From Streptomyces pluripotens (lineage in GTDB: Bacteria > Actinomycetota > Actinomycetes > Streptomycetales > Streptomycetaceae): DNA of 64,000 nucleotides. The notes beneath the pieces are model-generated. The model saw nothing but the letters and a program-made list of their open reading frames with translations, did no database searches and was not told where the DNA came from. The stretch spans positions 1,054,001 to 1,118,000 of the forward strand of contig NZ_CP021080.1 in the NCBI RefSeq assembly GCF_000802245.2. Direction: 5' to 3'. Position numbers and translations under genes: made by a program. Of this stretch, positions 16,954 to 26,448 are shown piece after piece; position 1 is the stretch's first letter, and every line of letters begins with the position of its first letter.

Positions 16954-17046
16954 CTAGAAGGCGCACATTCGCCGCATGCGCATACAACGAGCACCGGGCG
17001 GCTGGGTCGCCTCGGTCGCAGGGGTGCGGTTGCTCGTCGTGGTCAT
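16954..17046 (-). CDS. Candidate leader peptide of metNIQ (30 aa, Met/Cys-rich end)
   Basis: A short frame from ATG 17046 to TAG, encoding 30 residues ending ARCMRMRRMCAF. The last ten residues hold three Met and two Cys, against almost none expected. It lies about 200 bases upstream of metN on the same strand, with a strong hairpin in between. This is the layout of amino-acid attenuator leaders. There is no ribosome site, so it would have to be translated from a leaderless transcript. No homology is claimed; it is inferred from composition and position. Confidence 0.45.
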   Translation of the reverse strand: MTTTSNRTPATEATQPPGARCMRMRRMCAF

Positions 17047-17335
17047 GCGATCAGTAAAGCAGACGTACGGTGCTGACTTGCCGGCGCCGTCCGCATGTTG
17101 GACAGTCGCGGACACCTCTCTGCCGCAAGCGAGGCCCCCGCTTCCCCGCCTATGACCCGTGCGGACGAGTCCGCGACCCCTCCGCTACCGGCCCGCGTCG
17201 AGGTGCCGCACCCGGCGTGCTGTGGTCAACGCCACGGGGGCCGCACAACAGCCCCGCCCGCCGGAGGCCGGCCCCGACGACGCCGGCGGCGGGGGCGACG
17301 GGAGCGGGCCATTTCGGCCGTAATAAGGTCACGGC

Positions 17336-17695
17336 ATGCTCAACGCCCTGACGCTGGTGACCGGAGTCGCCGCGCTGCTGCTCGCCGCCTGGTGCGGCTG
17401 GGCCGCCCACCGGGACCAGCCGACCAAGGACTGGCATTTCATCGGCATGGCCGTGGTGTCGCTGCTGGCTGTGATCCAGTTGGTGGTCGGCATCGTGCTG
17501 CTCGCGCGGGGCGAGAAGCCGGACCAGGGCAGGACGATCTTCGTGGCGTATCTGCTCGGTGCGTTCGCCTGCATTCCGGCGGCGGGGTTCATGTCACTGG
17601 CCGAACGGACACGCTGGGGCTCGGTGACGGTCGCGGCGGGCGGTGTGGTGCTCGCCGTGCTCGAAGTACGGCTCTACGACATCTGGGGAGGCTGA
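17336..17695 (+). CDS. Small four-helix membrane protein
   Basis: A 119-residue, mostly hydrophobic protein with four predicted membrane helices (ALTLVTGVAALLLAAWCGW, GMAVVSLLAVIQLVVGIVLL, IFVAYLLGAFACIPAAGFM, VTVAAGGVVLAVLEVRLY). No recognised domain. A -10-like TAAGGT lies 6 bases before the ATG, so its mRNA may be leaderless. The stop is followed after one base by the next gene, with which it is surely co-expressed. Confidence 0.75.
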   Translation: MLNALTLVTGVAALLLAAWCGWAAHRDQPTKDWHFIGMAVVSLLAVIQLVVGIVLLARGEKPDQGRTIFVAYLLGAFACIPAAGFMSLAERTRWGSVTVAAGGVVLAVLEVRLYDIWGG

Positions 17696-17696
17696 G

Positions 17697-18116
17697 GTGA
17701 CGGCAGTGGAGGAGAAGCCGGCTCGATTGATCAGCGGGCCGGGCATGCTGCTCGTCTGGTTCTACGGCGTGATGGTGGTCGGGGCCGTGTCACGGTCCGT
17801 GTTCCAGATCGCGACGGAGTTCGATCGGGCACCGCTCGCGTACTCCCTCTCGGCCGTGGCCGGTCTGGTGTACGGGTTCATCACATACACGCTGGTCCGC
17901 GGAGGAGAGACCGCGCGCAAGGCGGCACTGGTGTGCTGTGCCGCCGAACTCGCGGGCGTGCTGATCGTGGGTACCTGGACGCTGGTTGACCCGTCCGCCT
18001 TCCCGGACGCCACCGTGTGGTCGTACTACGGCGGGGGCTACATCTTCATTCCGGTGCTGCTGCCCCTCTCCGCCCTCTACTGGCTGCGGAAGTCGCGGAA
18101 CACCGTCACGCCGTAG
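17697..18116 (+). CDS. Four-helix membrane protein, partner of the preceding gene
   Basis: A 139-residue protein starting at GTG 17697, with GGGGAGGCTGAG just upstream as its ribosome site inside the previous gene. About four hydrophobic helices (MLLVWFYGVMVVGAVSRSVF, LSAVAGLVYGFITYTLV, ALVCCAAELAGVLIVGTWTLV, YIFIPVLLPLSALYWL). No domain recognised. The two small membrane proteins may form a complex (inference). Its 3' end overlaps the convergent acetyltransferase gene by 11 bases. Confidence 0.75.
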   Translation: MTAVEEKPARLISGPGMLLVWFYGVMVVGAVSRSVFQIATEFDRAPLAYSLSAVAGLVYGFITYTLVRGGETARKAALVCCAAELAGVLIVGTWTLVDPSAFPDATVWSYYGGGYIFIPVLLPLSALYWLRKSRNTVTP

Positions 18117-18603
18117 CCGCGTACGCCCCCGCTCGCTTCTCCAGGACGATCATCTCCACGCCGTCCGCCCCCGTGGACCGGCCCACCGCCTGGTAGCCGA
18201 AGCGGCGGTACAGCCGGAGGTTGCCCTCGCTGCGATGGCCGGCGTGGAGGCGGAACGTGGTGGCCCCACGCTGTTCGGACAGGGCGGTTTCGGCCGCGCG
18301 CAGCAGCCTCGCTCCGATGCCGTGCCCCTGGAAGCGGGGGTGGACGCAGAGCTTGCCGATGGCCGCCGCACCGTCCTCGGTGGTTCTTCCGTGCACCGAG
18401 CCGACCACCTCGTCGCCAAGCCGGGCGACGAAGACGCAGTCGGTGGCGACCTCCCGGCGGACGGAGTCCAGGCTCTGGACGAGCGGGTCGATGCGGTAGT
18501 TGCCGTACAGCGCCGCCTCGCTCTGGAAGCACAGGTACTGGAGCCTGAAGATCTGCTCCGCGTCCTGCTCGGTCGCCGCCGAGATGGTCACGCTCATGCC
18601 CAT
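18106..18603 (-). CDS. GNAT-family N-acetyltransferase
   Basis: A 165-residue acetyltransferase with the GNAT acetyl-CoA loop IGKLCVHPRFQGHGIGARLLRAAE and downstream TTFRLHAGHRSEGNLRLYRRFGY. Substrate unknown. ATG 18603 is preferred because GGGAGG lies 7 bases upstream. Confidence 0.85.
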   Translation of the reverse strand: MGMSVTISAATEQDAEQIFRLQYLCFQSEAALYGNYRIDPLVQSLDSVRREVATDCVFVARLGDEVVGSVHGRTTEDGAAAIGKLCVHPRFQGHGIGARLLRAAETALSEQRGATTFRLHAGHRSEGNLRLYRRFGYQAVGRSTGADGVEMIVLEKRAGAYAATA

Positions 18604-18648
18604 GTGCGCATGCCTCCCGCTCACCTGATCACCTGTCGTCCCTCACTC

Positions 18649-19155
18649 CTATCCCCGCGCTTCGCGAGCCGCAACCTCCGCGGCAAGTAATCGGCGCAGA
18701 CATCCCAGACATCTGGAACGTTCCGGCCCCAGGCTGCCCTGTGAGATACCCAACTCCCTTGCAATCTCCCGGTATGTCAGGTCCCTCGGGGACAGCAGTG
18801 CCTCCATGAGGCGGGGGCAGCGACCGGGCAGGCGGCGGACCGCGTCCCGCAGGGCCCGGTGCCGAGCGGCAGTGAGAGCGAGTTGTTCCGGCCCGGAGCG
18901 GCCGTCGTCGGCCGGCTCGATGCCGTACGGACGTTCGAGGCGGCTGGTGCGGCGACTGCGGCGCACCTCGGCACGGACGGCGCTGCGCAGCCAGCGTTCC
19001 GGGTTCAACGGTGGCCCGTCGCTCTCCAGCCGCTCCAGCAGCCTCAGCCAGACGGCCTGTTCGAGGTCACCCGGATCGGTTCCGGAAGCACACGCCTCCG
19101 CAGAAGCTTCGGCGAGGAGCAGGGGGCGCAGGGCGGCTACCAGGTCGTGCGTCAT
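18649..19155 (-). CDS. Orphan ECF-like sigma factor
   Basis: A 168-residue sigma-70-family protein. A region-2-like segment (DLEQAVWLRLLERLES ... WLRSAVRAEVRRSRR) is followed by a short linker and region 4 with a helix-turn-helix (LTYREIARELGISQGSLGPERSRCLGCLRRLL). It lacks an adjacent anti-sigma gene. No ribosome site precedes the ATG, and the hairpin at 19167-19202 lies just upstream, so it needs its own leaderless promoter or depends on read-through. Confidence 0.75.
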   Translation of the reverse strand: MTHDLVAALRPLLLAEASAEACASGTDPGDLEQAVWLRLLERLESDGPPLNPERWLRSAVRAEVRRSRRTSRLERPYGIEPADDGRSGPEQLALTAARHRALRDAVRRLPGRCPRLMEALLSPRDLTYREIARELGISQGSLGPERSRCLGCLRRLLAAEVAAREARG

Positions 19156-19166
19156 ATGCGCAACGA

Positions 19167-19202
19167 CGAGTCGCCCCGGCGGCGGGTTGCCGGGGCGACT
19201 CG
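19167..19202 (-). terminator. Terminator of the glycerophosphodiesterase gene
   Basis: CGAGTCGCCCCGGC (19167-19180) / GCCGGGGCGACTCG (19189-19202): a perfect 14-bp stem with an 8-base loop. It lies between the glycerophosphodiesterase stop (19248) and the sigma-factor ATG (19155), only 11 bases before the latter. Confidence 0.8.
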
Positions 19203-19247
19203 GAGTCGACTCGAAGGGGGTGCGTGCCGATTCGGCGGTTGACCCGA

Positions 19248-20435
19248 TCAGCCCCGCAGGAAGTCGGCGCGGGCCAACAGGGCGGTGTCGGCGTTGTCGG
19301 TGAATACGCCGTCGATACCGGTCGCGAAGTACGTCCGGAAGGCACCGAAGGCATCCCCGTACCCATCGGCCGAGTTGCCTTTTCGGTAGTCGGCCGGCAG
19401 GAACGGGTTCTCGTTGCGCATGGTGTAGGGATGCAGGACCAAACCCACCTTGTGCGCGTCGGAGACCAGCGTGGTCGGCTCGGCCAGGGTGCCGTCCGCG
19501 TTCCTGGGGATCACTAGGTTGAGGGTCGGGCCGATGCCCTGCGCGTAGCCGGCCATCTCCCGCAGGCCCTTGGGCGTGATGAGGTCGGCGACCGTGCGCG
19601 GGTCACCCGCCTCGACGAAGTCGTAGGGGCGGCTGTCCGCCGAGGAGAGCAACACGACGAGCGGATTGTCGACCAGCCGATTGAGCCTCTGGATGCTGCT
19701 GGGCTCGAAGGACTGCAGGATGACCGGTGAGTTCCGGCCGTCCTTGCCGTGCTTGCGCAGCAGCTTCGCCACCCGCTCCTCCAGACCGAGGCCGAGCTTG
19801 CGGAAGTAGGTGGGGTGCTTGGTCTCCGGGTAGATCCACACCTGCTTGCCGCGCCTACGGGTCTGCTCGTCCTGCCACGCGAGAACCTCTTCGAACGTGG
19901 GGATCTCCCAGCGCCCGTCGTAGAGGGTGTTGTGCGGCCTGCTGGCCGGTATGCGCTCGACGGCACGCAGCGTCTTCAATTCGGCGAGGGTGAAGTCCTC
20001 GGTGAACCATCCGGTGACGGAGACGCCGTCGAGGACCTTGGTGGTCTTGCGACCGGCGAACTCGGGACGCGCGGCGACGTCCGTGGTGCCACCGATCTCC
20101 GGCTCGTGCCGGCAGACGAGGTGGCCGTCCCTGGTGGCCACCAGGTCTCCCGCCTCGACGACATCGGCGCCCAGATCCAGGGCCAGGTCGTACGAACCGA
20201 AGGTGTGCTCGGGGCGGTAGCCGGCAGCACCCCGGTGACCGACGACCGTCGGCACCGGCAGGGACTTCAGCCCGCGGCTGCCGTGCCTGCCGTGCCCGGC
20301 TGGCCGGGTCTCGGCGGCTCTAGCTGCCCCGGGCAGCCCGAGGACGGCTCCGCCCGCGCCGAGCACCGCCGCGCCGAGCACCGCCCGCCGTCCGGTGCTG
20401 CCCTGGGTCCGCTCGTTCGCCTGCTCGTCGCCCAT
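19248..20435 (-). CDS. Tat-exported glycerophosphodiester phosphodiesterase (GlpQ-like)
   Basis: A 395-residue secreted enzyme cleaving glycerophosphodiesters to glycerol-3-phosphate. The twin-arginine signal TGRRAVLGAAVLGAGGAVLG is followed by an Ala-x-Ala site. The GDPD barrel starts at VVGHRGAAGYRPEHTFGSYDLAL, with LVCRHEPEIGGTTDV and VWIYPETKHPTYF. The metal-site stretch reads VEAGDLV rather than the more usual V-E-x-D-L: one residue is inserted. ATG 20435 is chosen for its ribosome site GCAGGAGGG and the Tat signal. The hairpin at 19167-19202 terminates it. Confidence 0.9.
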   Translation of the reverse strand: MGDEQANERTQGSTGRRAVLGAAVLGAGGAVLGLPGAARAAETRPAGHGRHGSRGLKSLPVPTVVGHRGAAGYRPEHTFGSYDLALDLGADVVEAGDLVATRDGHLVCRHEPEIGGTTDVAARPEFAGRKTTKVLDGVSVTGWFTEDFTLAELKTLRAVERIPASRPHNTLYDGRWEIPTFEEVLAWQDEQTRRRGKQVWIYPETKHPTYFRKLGLGLEERVAKLLRKHGKDGRNSPVILQSFEPSSIQRLNRLVDNPLVVLLSSADSRPYDFVEAGDPRTVADLITPKGLREMAGYAQGIGPTLNLVIPRNADGTLAEPTTLVSDAHKVGLVLHPYTMRNENPFLPADYRKGNSADGYGDAFGAFRTYFATGIDGVFTDNADTALLARADFLRG

Positions 20436-20800
20436 CAGCGCCCTCCTGCCGCCAGCTCGTCCGTGCGGGCCGATGGTAGGCACCCACACATGACCACCGG
20501 GAGACCCCCGTTCGAACACACGGCTGAGACCACATGTCCTACAGACGGCGGGATGTGACGGACCGTCGGCGATGGCGGGGCGGCCCGACCGTGTGGCGAA
20601 TGCCGGTTCCACGCGATGTCCGTCACACCGCCATGTGACGTCACGCACCGTCCCCGATGTGTCACCGCAGGTAAACCCACGTCAACAGTTCGTAAGGCCT
20701 CGGTGAACCGGGCGCACCCGATGTGCGCTCGCCCCGCCACCGCGAGTAATGTCCTCACCTGCACAGACTCATACCGCTCCCGTCGGCACCGGAGGACCCG
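20436..20800. other. Divergent promoter region of glpQ-like and plsC genes
   Basis: 365 bases between the glycerophosphodiesterase (minus) and the acyltransferase (plus). TGTGAC-containing stretches recur (around 20553, 20634 and 20660), but I see no clear operator. Open frames here look like chance. Confidence 0.35.
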
Positions 20801-21472
20801 TTGTCCCGCTTCGCGCTCATCAAGGCAGTGCTCGGACCGATCATGCGCCTGATGTTCCGCCCACGGGTGGAGGGCGCGGAGCGCATCCCGGGGGAAGGCC
20901 CGGTCATCCTGGCCGGCAACCACCTCACGTTCATCGACTCGATCGTGCTGCCGCTCGTCACCAAGCGGCAGGTGTTCTTCATCGGCAAGGACGAGTACGT
21001 CACCGGTAAGGGCTTCAAGGGTCGGCTGATGGCGTGGTTCTTCACGGGTGTCGGCATGATCCCGGTGGACCGTGACGGGGCGAGCGGCGGCGTGGCGGCG
21101 CTGATGACCGGACGGCGGATCCTGGAGGAGGGGAAGGTCTTCGGGATCTACCCCGAGGGCACCCGGTCGCCCGACGGCCGGCTGTACCGGGGGCGCACCG
21201 GTATCGCGCGACTGACACTGATGACCGGTGCGCCGGTGGTTCCCTTCGCAATGATCGGCACGGACAAGCTGCAACCGGGAGGCCGCGGGATCCCGCGGCC
21301 CGGTCGGGTCACCGTCCGGTTCGGTGAGCCGATGGAGTTCTCCCGGTACGAGGGGATGGACCGGGACCGCTACGTGCTGCGTGCGGTCACCGATTCCGTG
21401 ATGGCCGAGGTAATGCGGCTGTCCGGGCAGGAATACGTGGACATGTACGCCACCAAGGCCAAGGCGGCCTGA
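20801..21472 (+). CDS. plsC: 1-acyl-sn-glycerol-3-phosphate acyltransferase (PlsC family)
   Basis: A 223-residue phospholipid acyltransferase. The catalytic NHLTFID block (HxxxxD) and the glycerol-phosphate-binding block FGIYPEGTRSPDGRLYRGRTG (EGTRS) are both intact, as is AGNHLTFIDSIVLPL. It adds the second acyl chain to make phosphatidic acid at the inner membrane. Start is TTG 20801, five bases after GGAGG. Divergent from the glycerophosphodiesterase. Confidence 0.9.
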   Translation: MSRFALIKAVLGPIMRLMFRPRVEGAERIPGEGPVILAGNHLTFIDSIVLPLVTKRQVFFIGKDEYVTGKGFKGRLMAWFFTGVGMIPVDRDGASGGVAALMTGRRILEEGKVFGIYPEGTRSPDGRLYRGRTGIARLTLMTGAPVVPFAMIGTDKLQPGGRGIPRPGRVTVRFGEPMEFSRYEGMDRDRYVLRAVTDSVMAEVMRLSGQEYVDMYATKAKAA

Positions 21473-21485
21473 CGCCGCCTTGGCC
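21457..21485 (+). terminator. Terminator overlapping the plsC stop
   Basis: GGCCAAGGCGGC (21457-21468) / GCCGCCTTGGCC (21474-21485): a perfect 12-bp stem with a 5-base loop. The loop includes part of the stop codon, so the last codons sit in the stem. Confidence 0.8.
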
Positions 21486-21539
21486 CCGACCGGTTCCCGG
21501 GCAGGTGGGTGGGGGCCTGGCGTCCAGGGGCCGGCCGCC

Positions 21540-23063
21540 TCAGCCGACGTCCTCCAGTTTCTGGTTCTTCAGCAGGAACCATGCCGCCCCCGCCGTCACG
21601 AGCAGGACCGTCGCGCCCACACCCGACGCCAGCGTGAGCCCGTGGACGAAGGATTCACGGGCCGCGCTCAACAGTGCCTGGGCCGGGTGCGCAGGCATGT
21701 GCGCCGACGCCTCCACCGCGGCACCGAGCGATTCGTGGGCCTCGGCCGGGGTGTCGGCCGGACCCGCGAAGCCGCGGTAGACACCAGTCACGATCGAACC
21801 CAGTAGGGCAATGCCCAGCGCCGCGCCCAGTTCGTAGGCCGTCTCGGAGACGGCCGAGGCGGCACCGGCCTGGTCCTTGGGCACACTGGAGAGGATCACA
21901 TCGGCGGTGACGGTGAAGGAGAAGCCCGCTCCGATGCCCACGACCAGCAGGGCCGCTCCGAGAGCCGGGTAACCCGTGGACTGGCCGAGCGTCGTCAGCG
22001 CGGCCAGGGCCAGCCCCACCGCCGCCAGGCCCCCGGAGACCACCGCACGAACCGAGAAACGGCGGGCCACGCGGCCTGCGATCAGGCCGGCCGCCACCGC
22101 GCCGACGGCTGCCGGCAGTTCGGCGAGTCCAGCTTCGAAGGGACGCCTGCCCTGGACGAGTTGCAGGTACTGAGAGAGGAAGAACACCAGTCCGGACATG
22201 CCGAGCACGGTCAACAGGTCCGCGAGGACCGCACCGCTGAAGCCACGCCGCCGGAACAGGCGCATGTCCAGCAGCGGCACCGGCATGGTGAGCTGGCGGT
22301 GGACGAAGCCGCACAGCGCGGCCACACCCAGCAGGCCCGAGACGAGCGTGGCCCGGGTGACGCCGTGTGTGGACACCTCCTTGACCGCGTACACGACACC
22401 GATCATGCCGACCAGCGACAGCACCACGCTGATCAAGTCCCAGGGGCCGGGGTTCGGGTTGCGGGACTCGGGCAAGGTGCGGATGCCGACGAGGACCAGG
22501 ACAGCCATCACCGGCAGGTTGATCAGGAAGACCGAGCCCCACCAGAAGTGTTCGAGCAGGAAGCCTCCGGCGATCGGGCCGACGGCGGTACCGGCGGAGG
22601 CGGTGGCACCCCAGACGCCCACGGCGAGACTGCGCTCGCGCGGGTCGTGGAAGAGGTTGCGGATCAGGGCGAGGGTAGCGGGCATCAGGGTCGCGCCCGC
22701 GACACCGAGCAACGCACGGGCCAGGATCAACACTCCGGGCGTCGTGGCATAGGCGTTGAGCACGGAGAGCGCACCGAACGCAGCCGCGCCGCCGAGGAGG
22801 ATCCGCTTGCGGCCGATGCGGTCGCCGAGGCTGCCCATGGAGACCAGCAGGCCGGCGATGACGAAGGAGTAGACGTCACCGATCCACAGGAGCTGGGTGC
22901 CGGTGGGGTTGAGGTCTTCACTGATGAAGGGGGTCGCCAGGCCGAGGACGGTGGCGTCGACGGCCACCAGCAGCACGGCCAGAACGAGGACGGAGAGTGC
23001 GAGCCAGCGGCCCGGACGCTTCTCCACCTCCGCCACGTCGGCCGGCTGCAGGGTGCTGGTCAT
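21540..23063 (-). CDS. MFS drug:H+ antiporter, DHA2 (14-helix) family
   Basis: A 507-residue transporter with about 14 hydrophobic helices. The MFS loop signature appears as GSLGDRIGRKRILLGG after helix 2, and the antiporter motif C-like stretch is AVGPIAGGFLLEHFWWGSVFLINLP, both typical of EmrB/QacA pumps. It probably exports hydrophobic or cationic drugs by proton antiport. ATG 23063 has AGAGGAAAC upstream. It is the second gene after a TetR regulator (68-base gap) with a palindromic operator, so induction by a ligand of that regulator is likely. Confidence 0.9.
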   Translation of the reverse strand: MTSTLQPADVAEVEKRPGRWLALSVLVLAVLLVAVDATVLGLATPFISEDLNPTGTQLLWIGDVYSFVIAGLLVSMGSLGDRIGRKRILLGGAAAFGALSVLNAYATTPGVLILARALLGVAGATLMPATLALIRNLFHDPRERSLAVGVWGATASAGTAVGPIAGGFLLEHFWWGSVFLINLPVMAVLVLVGIRTLPESRNPNPGPWDLISVVLSLVGMIGVVYAVKEVSTHGVTRATLVSGLLGVAALCGFVHRQLTMPVPLLDMRLFRRRGFSGAVLADLLTVLGMSGLVFFLSQYLQLVQGRRPFEAGLAELPAAVGAVAAGLIAGRVARRFSVRAVVSGGLAAVGLALAALTTLGQSTGYPALGAALLVVGIGAGFSFTVTADVILSSVPKDQAGAASAVSETAYELGAALGIALLGSIVTGVYRGFAGPADTPAEAHESLGAAVEASAHMPAHPAQALLSAARESFVHGLTLASGVGATVLLVTAGAAWFLLKNQKLEDVG

Positions 23064-23131
23064 GTTTCCTCTCTTCGTCACACGCCGGTCTTCCACCGCG
23101 CGCGGGTGCGTTCATCGGGTGTAGTGCTGTC

Positions 23132-23680
23132 TCAGGCACGGGCGCGTCGTGCGCCACCGAGCAGCAGCTCGACGATCATGTAGGTGAAGTCCTTGGCGGC
23201 GACCCGGCCCTCCGTCACCGCCCAGGCGCCGGAGGCCAGCAGGCCGTACAGCGCCTCGGTGAGCCAGACCGGGGTGAGGTCGATGCGGAACTCGCCGCTC
23301 TCCTGACCGCGTCGGAACAGGGCCGTGAGCCGTTCGTCGATACGGGCCCAGCCCTGGTTCTGCCCCTCGCCCTCGAACAGCTGGTTCTCGGTGTACAGGA
23401 AGGCCAGCAGACCGGCCGACGGTTCGATCGCGCGGACCAGGCGGCGAACGGCCTCACCCGCCGGTCCCTCGTCCAGACCGGCCGCGTCCAGTGCCGCCTC
23501 GCACTCCGCGATACCGAGTGCCTCCAGCGCCCGTACCAGCGCGTCACGCCCGGCGAAGTGTCGGTGCAGCGTGGCCCGGCTGATGCCGGCCGCCTTCGCG
23601 ACCTCGTCCATGGTCGCGGTGGATTTGCGGGTCAGCAGGGCGGCTGCGCTGCGCAGCACGTGGTCACGGTCCAAAGCCAT
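23132..23680 (-). CDS. TetR-family repressor
   Basis: A 182-residue regulator. The N-terminal helix-turn-helix is TMDEVAKAAGISRATLHRHFAGRDALVRAL; the C-terminal all-helical part is the ligand/dimer domain. The ATG at 23680 follows a -10-like TATGCT by six bases, so its message is probably leaderless. The start codon lies within the second half-site of the operator. It likely represses itself and the MFS pump downstream. Confidence 0.88.
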   Translation of the reverse strand: MALDRDHVLRSAAALLTRKSTATMDEVAKAAGISRATLHRHFAGRDALVRALEALGIAECEAALDAAGLDEGPAGEAVRRLVRAIEPSAGLLAFLYTENQLFEGEGQNQGWARIDERLTALFRRGQESGEFRIDLTPVWLTEALYGLLASGAWAVTEGRVAAKDFTYMIVELLLGGARRARA

Positions 23681-23717
23681 GAGACAAGCATAGCCCACAT
23701 GAGACAAAAATGTCTCA
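23680..23717 (-). promoter_or_regulatory. TetR operator and promoter of the tetR-MFS operon
   Basis: A perfect palindrome TGAGACA-AAAA-TGTCTCA (23700-23717) plus another TGAGACA half-site at 23680-23686 that includes the start codon. On the minus strand the palindrome overlaps the expected -35 (GAGACA), 18 bases before TATGCT as -10. Repressor bound here would block the promoter directly. Confidence 0.75.
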
Positions 23718-23766
23718 CCGTGGGCGCACGCGGCTCATGCCTGCTGGCTACCGGGCAGGTAAGGCG

Positions 23767-24738
23767 TCAGTGCCAGGGAAGCTGTCCGCGCTTCTCCCAG
23801 TAGGCCCGCGGGTCCTCCGCCAGCGCGGCGAGGCGGGCCAACTGGTCGTCACCGAGGTCCACGGCGGGGGCGTGCAGGTTGGAGGTGAGCTGGGTGATGG
23901 TCACGGCGCCGGACAGGGCGACGCCGGCCCAGGGCTGCCGCAGGATCCATGCAAGGGCCACGGCGTCGCAGCCGAGCGAGGTCTCCTCCGCCACCGCCCT
24001 CAACACCTCCGGGGCGTGCGGCGCGGCAAGCCGGCCGTTGGCCATGCCTTCCTTGAGGATCACGGTGAGGCCGGCGTCGTGCGCCTCGGCGAGGGCGGGT
24101 GCGGCCGAGGTCTCCAGGATGTTGTACGTCGACTGGACTGTACGGAACAGGGGCTCACCGCCGACCGTGACGGCGAGAGCGGCGCGGATCGCGTCGGCCT
24201 GGGCCGGGCCACTGGTGGAGAAGCCCACGGTAAGACCGCCCGCCGCGGCCTCCGCCAGCCTGGCGTGGAGTTCCTTGTCGGTGAGGGCTGGGCTCTCGGG
24301 GGTGACCGAGTGGATCTGATAGAGGTCCAGCCGGTCGCCGAGCAGCGCGTCGGTCTCGGCGCGCTGCCGCTCGTAGGTGGCGGCGCTGTGGTCCTTGACC
24401 TCGTGCTGTTCGGCCTCGGCGGACCAGCCGGCCGTGTAGGTGTAACCCCATTTGCTCCCGACGACCACATCGTCGAGGTCCGGGCGAGCGTTCAGCCAAT
24501 CGGCCAGGAACTCCTCGGAGCGACCATAGGAGCGGGCCACATCGAAGTAGCGCACCCCCTGGGCGTAGGCGGCGTCGAGCAGTTCATGGGTGCGTGTCCG
24601 CAGCGCGTCGACACTGCGGACCTGCGGGAGGTCCCGCTCGCGGCCCAGGTTGATGTAGCCGGGACGGCCGACGGCGGCCAGACCCAGGCCGATGTGGCAG
24701 GTCGGCGTCGTGGCGGCAGCGAGACGGGCGAAGGACAT
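23767..24738 (-). CDS. Aldo/keto reductase
   Basis: A 323-residue NAD(P)H-dependent oxidoreductase. AKR features: GLGLAAVGRPGYIN near the start, VRYFDVARSYGRSEEFLADWL (catalytic Asp and Tyr), VVGSKWGYTY (catalytic Lys) and LDLYQIHSVTP (catalytic His). Substrate unknown. It is on the same strand as argH, which it follows by 57 bases, but a functional link is not obvious. Confidence 0.88.
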   Translation of the reverse strand: MSFARLAAATTPTCHIGLGLAAVGRPGYINLGRERDLPQVRSVDALRTRTHELLDAAYAQGVRYFDVARSYGRSEEFLADWLNARPDLDDVVVGSKWGYTYTAGWSAEAEQHEVKDHSAATYERQRAETDALLGDRLDLYQIHSVTPESPALTDKELHARLAEAAAGGLTVGFSTSGPAQADAIRAALAVTVGGEPLFRTVQSTYNILETSAAPALAEAHDAGLTVILKEGMANGRLAAPHAPEVLRAVAEETSLGCDAVALAWILRQPWAGVALSGAVTITQLTSNLHAPAVDLGDDQLARLAALAEDPRAYWEKRGQLPWH

Positions 24739-24795
24739 CGCGGGCTCCGTTCGGTCGGCTGGCTTCCGGCCAACCTAACCCGCGATGGGCTCACC

Positions 24796-26235
<1,440 letters not shown>

Positions 26236-26270
26236 TCAGGAGAGTAGGTCGGTGTCGAACGTGGCCTGCC

Positions 26271-26443
26271 TCAGGCCCGGGCCGCAGGCTGGCGCCGGGC
26301 CGCGATCTTCGATGACAGGCTGTAGATGTCGATGAAGCCCTTGGCCGCTGACTAGTCGAAGGTGTCGCCGGTGTCATGGGCGGCAGACTGGAGTCGTACG
26401 GCGACTCCAGCGAGCGCCTGCCGGTGACGACCGCGCGGATCAC
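26271..26443 (-). pseudogene. argG: Decayed 3' end of argG (argininosuccinate synthase)
   Basis: Reads VIRAVVTGRRSLESPYDSSL, then after a frameshift HDTGDTFD, an amber codon and SAAKGFIDIYSLSSKIAARRQ ending at TGA 26271. This resembles the C-terminus of actinobacterial ArgG (VTGRRS...LYD, YDTGDTFDQSAAKGF). The amber sits where Q is expected, a single C-to-T change. The first ~90 per cent of the gene is missing. It lies just upstream of argH and just downstream of an ARG box, the place of argG in argGH operons. A functional argG must be elsewhere in the genome. Confidence 0.75.
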
Positions 26444-26448
26444 CGACA

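Noticed and set aside
16767..17335. SAM riboswitch upstream of metN
   Set aside because: No recognisable SAM-I or SAM-IV core by eye; the mini-ORF and hairpin explain the region better. A covariance search would settle it.
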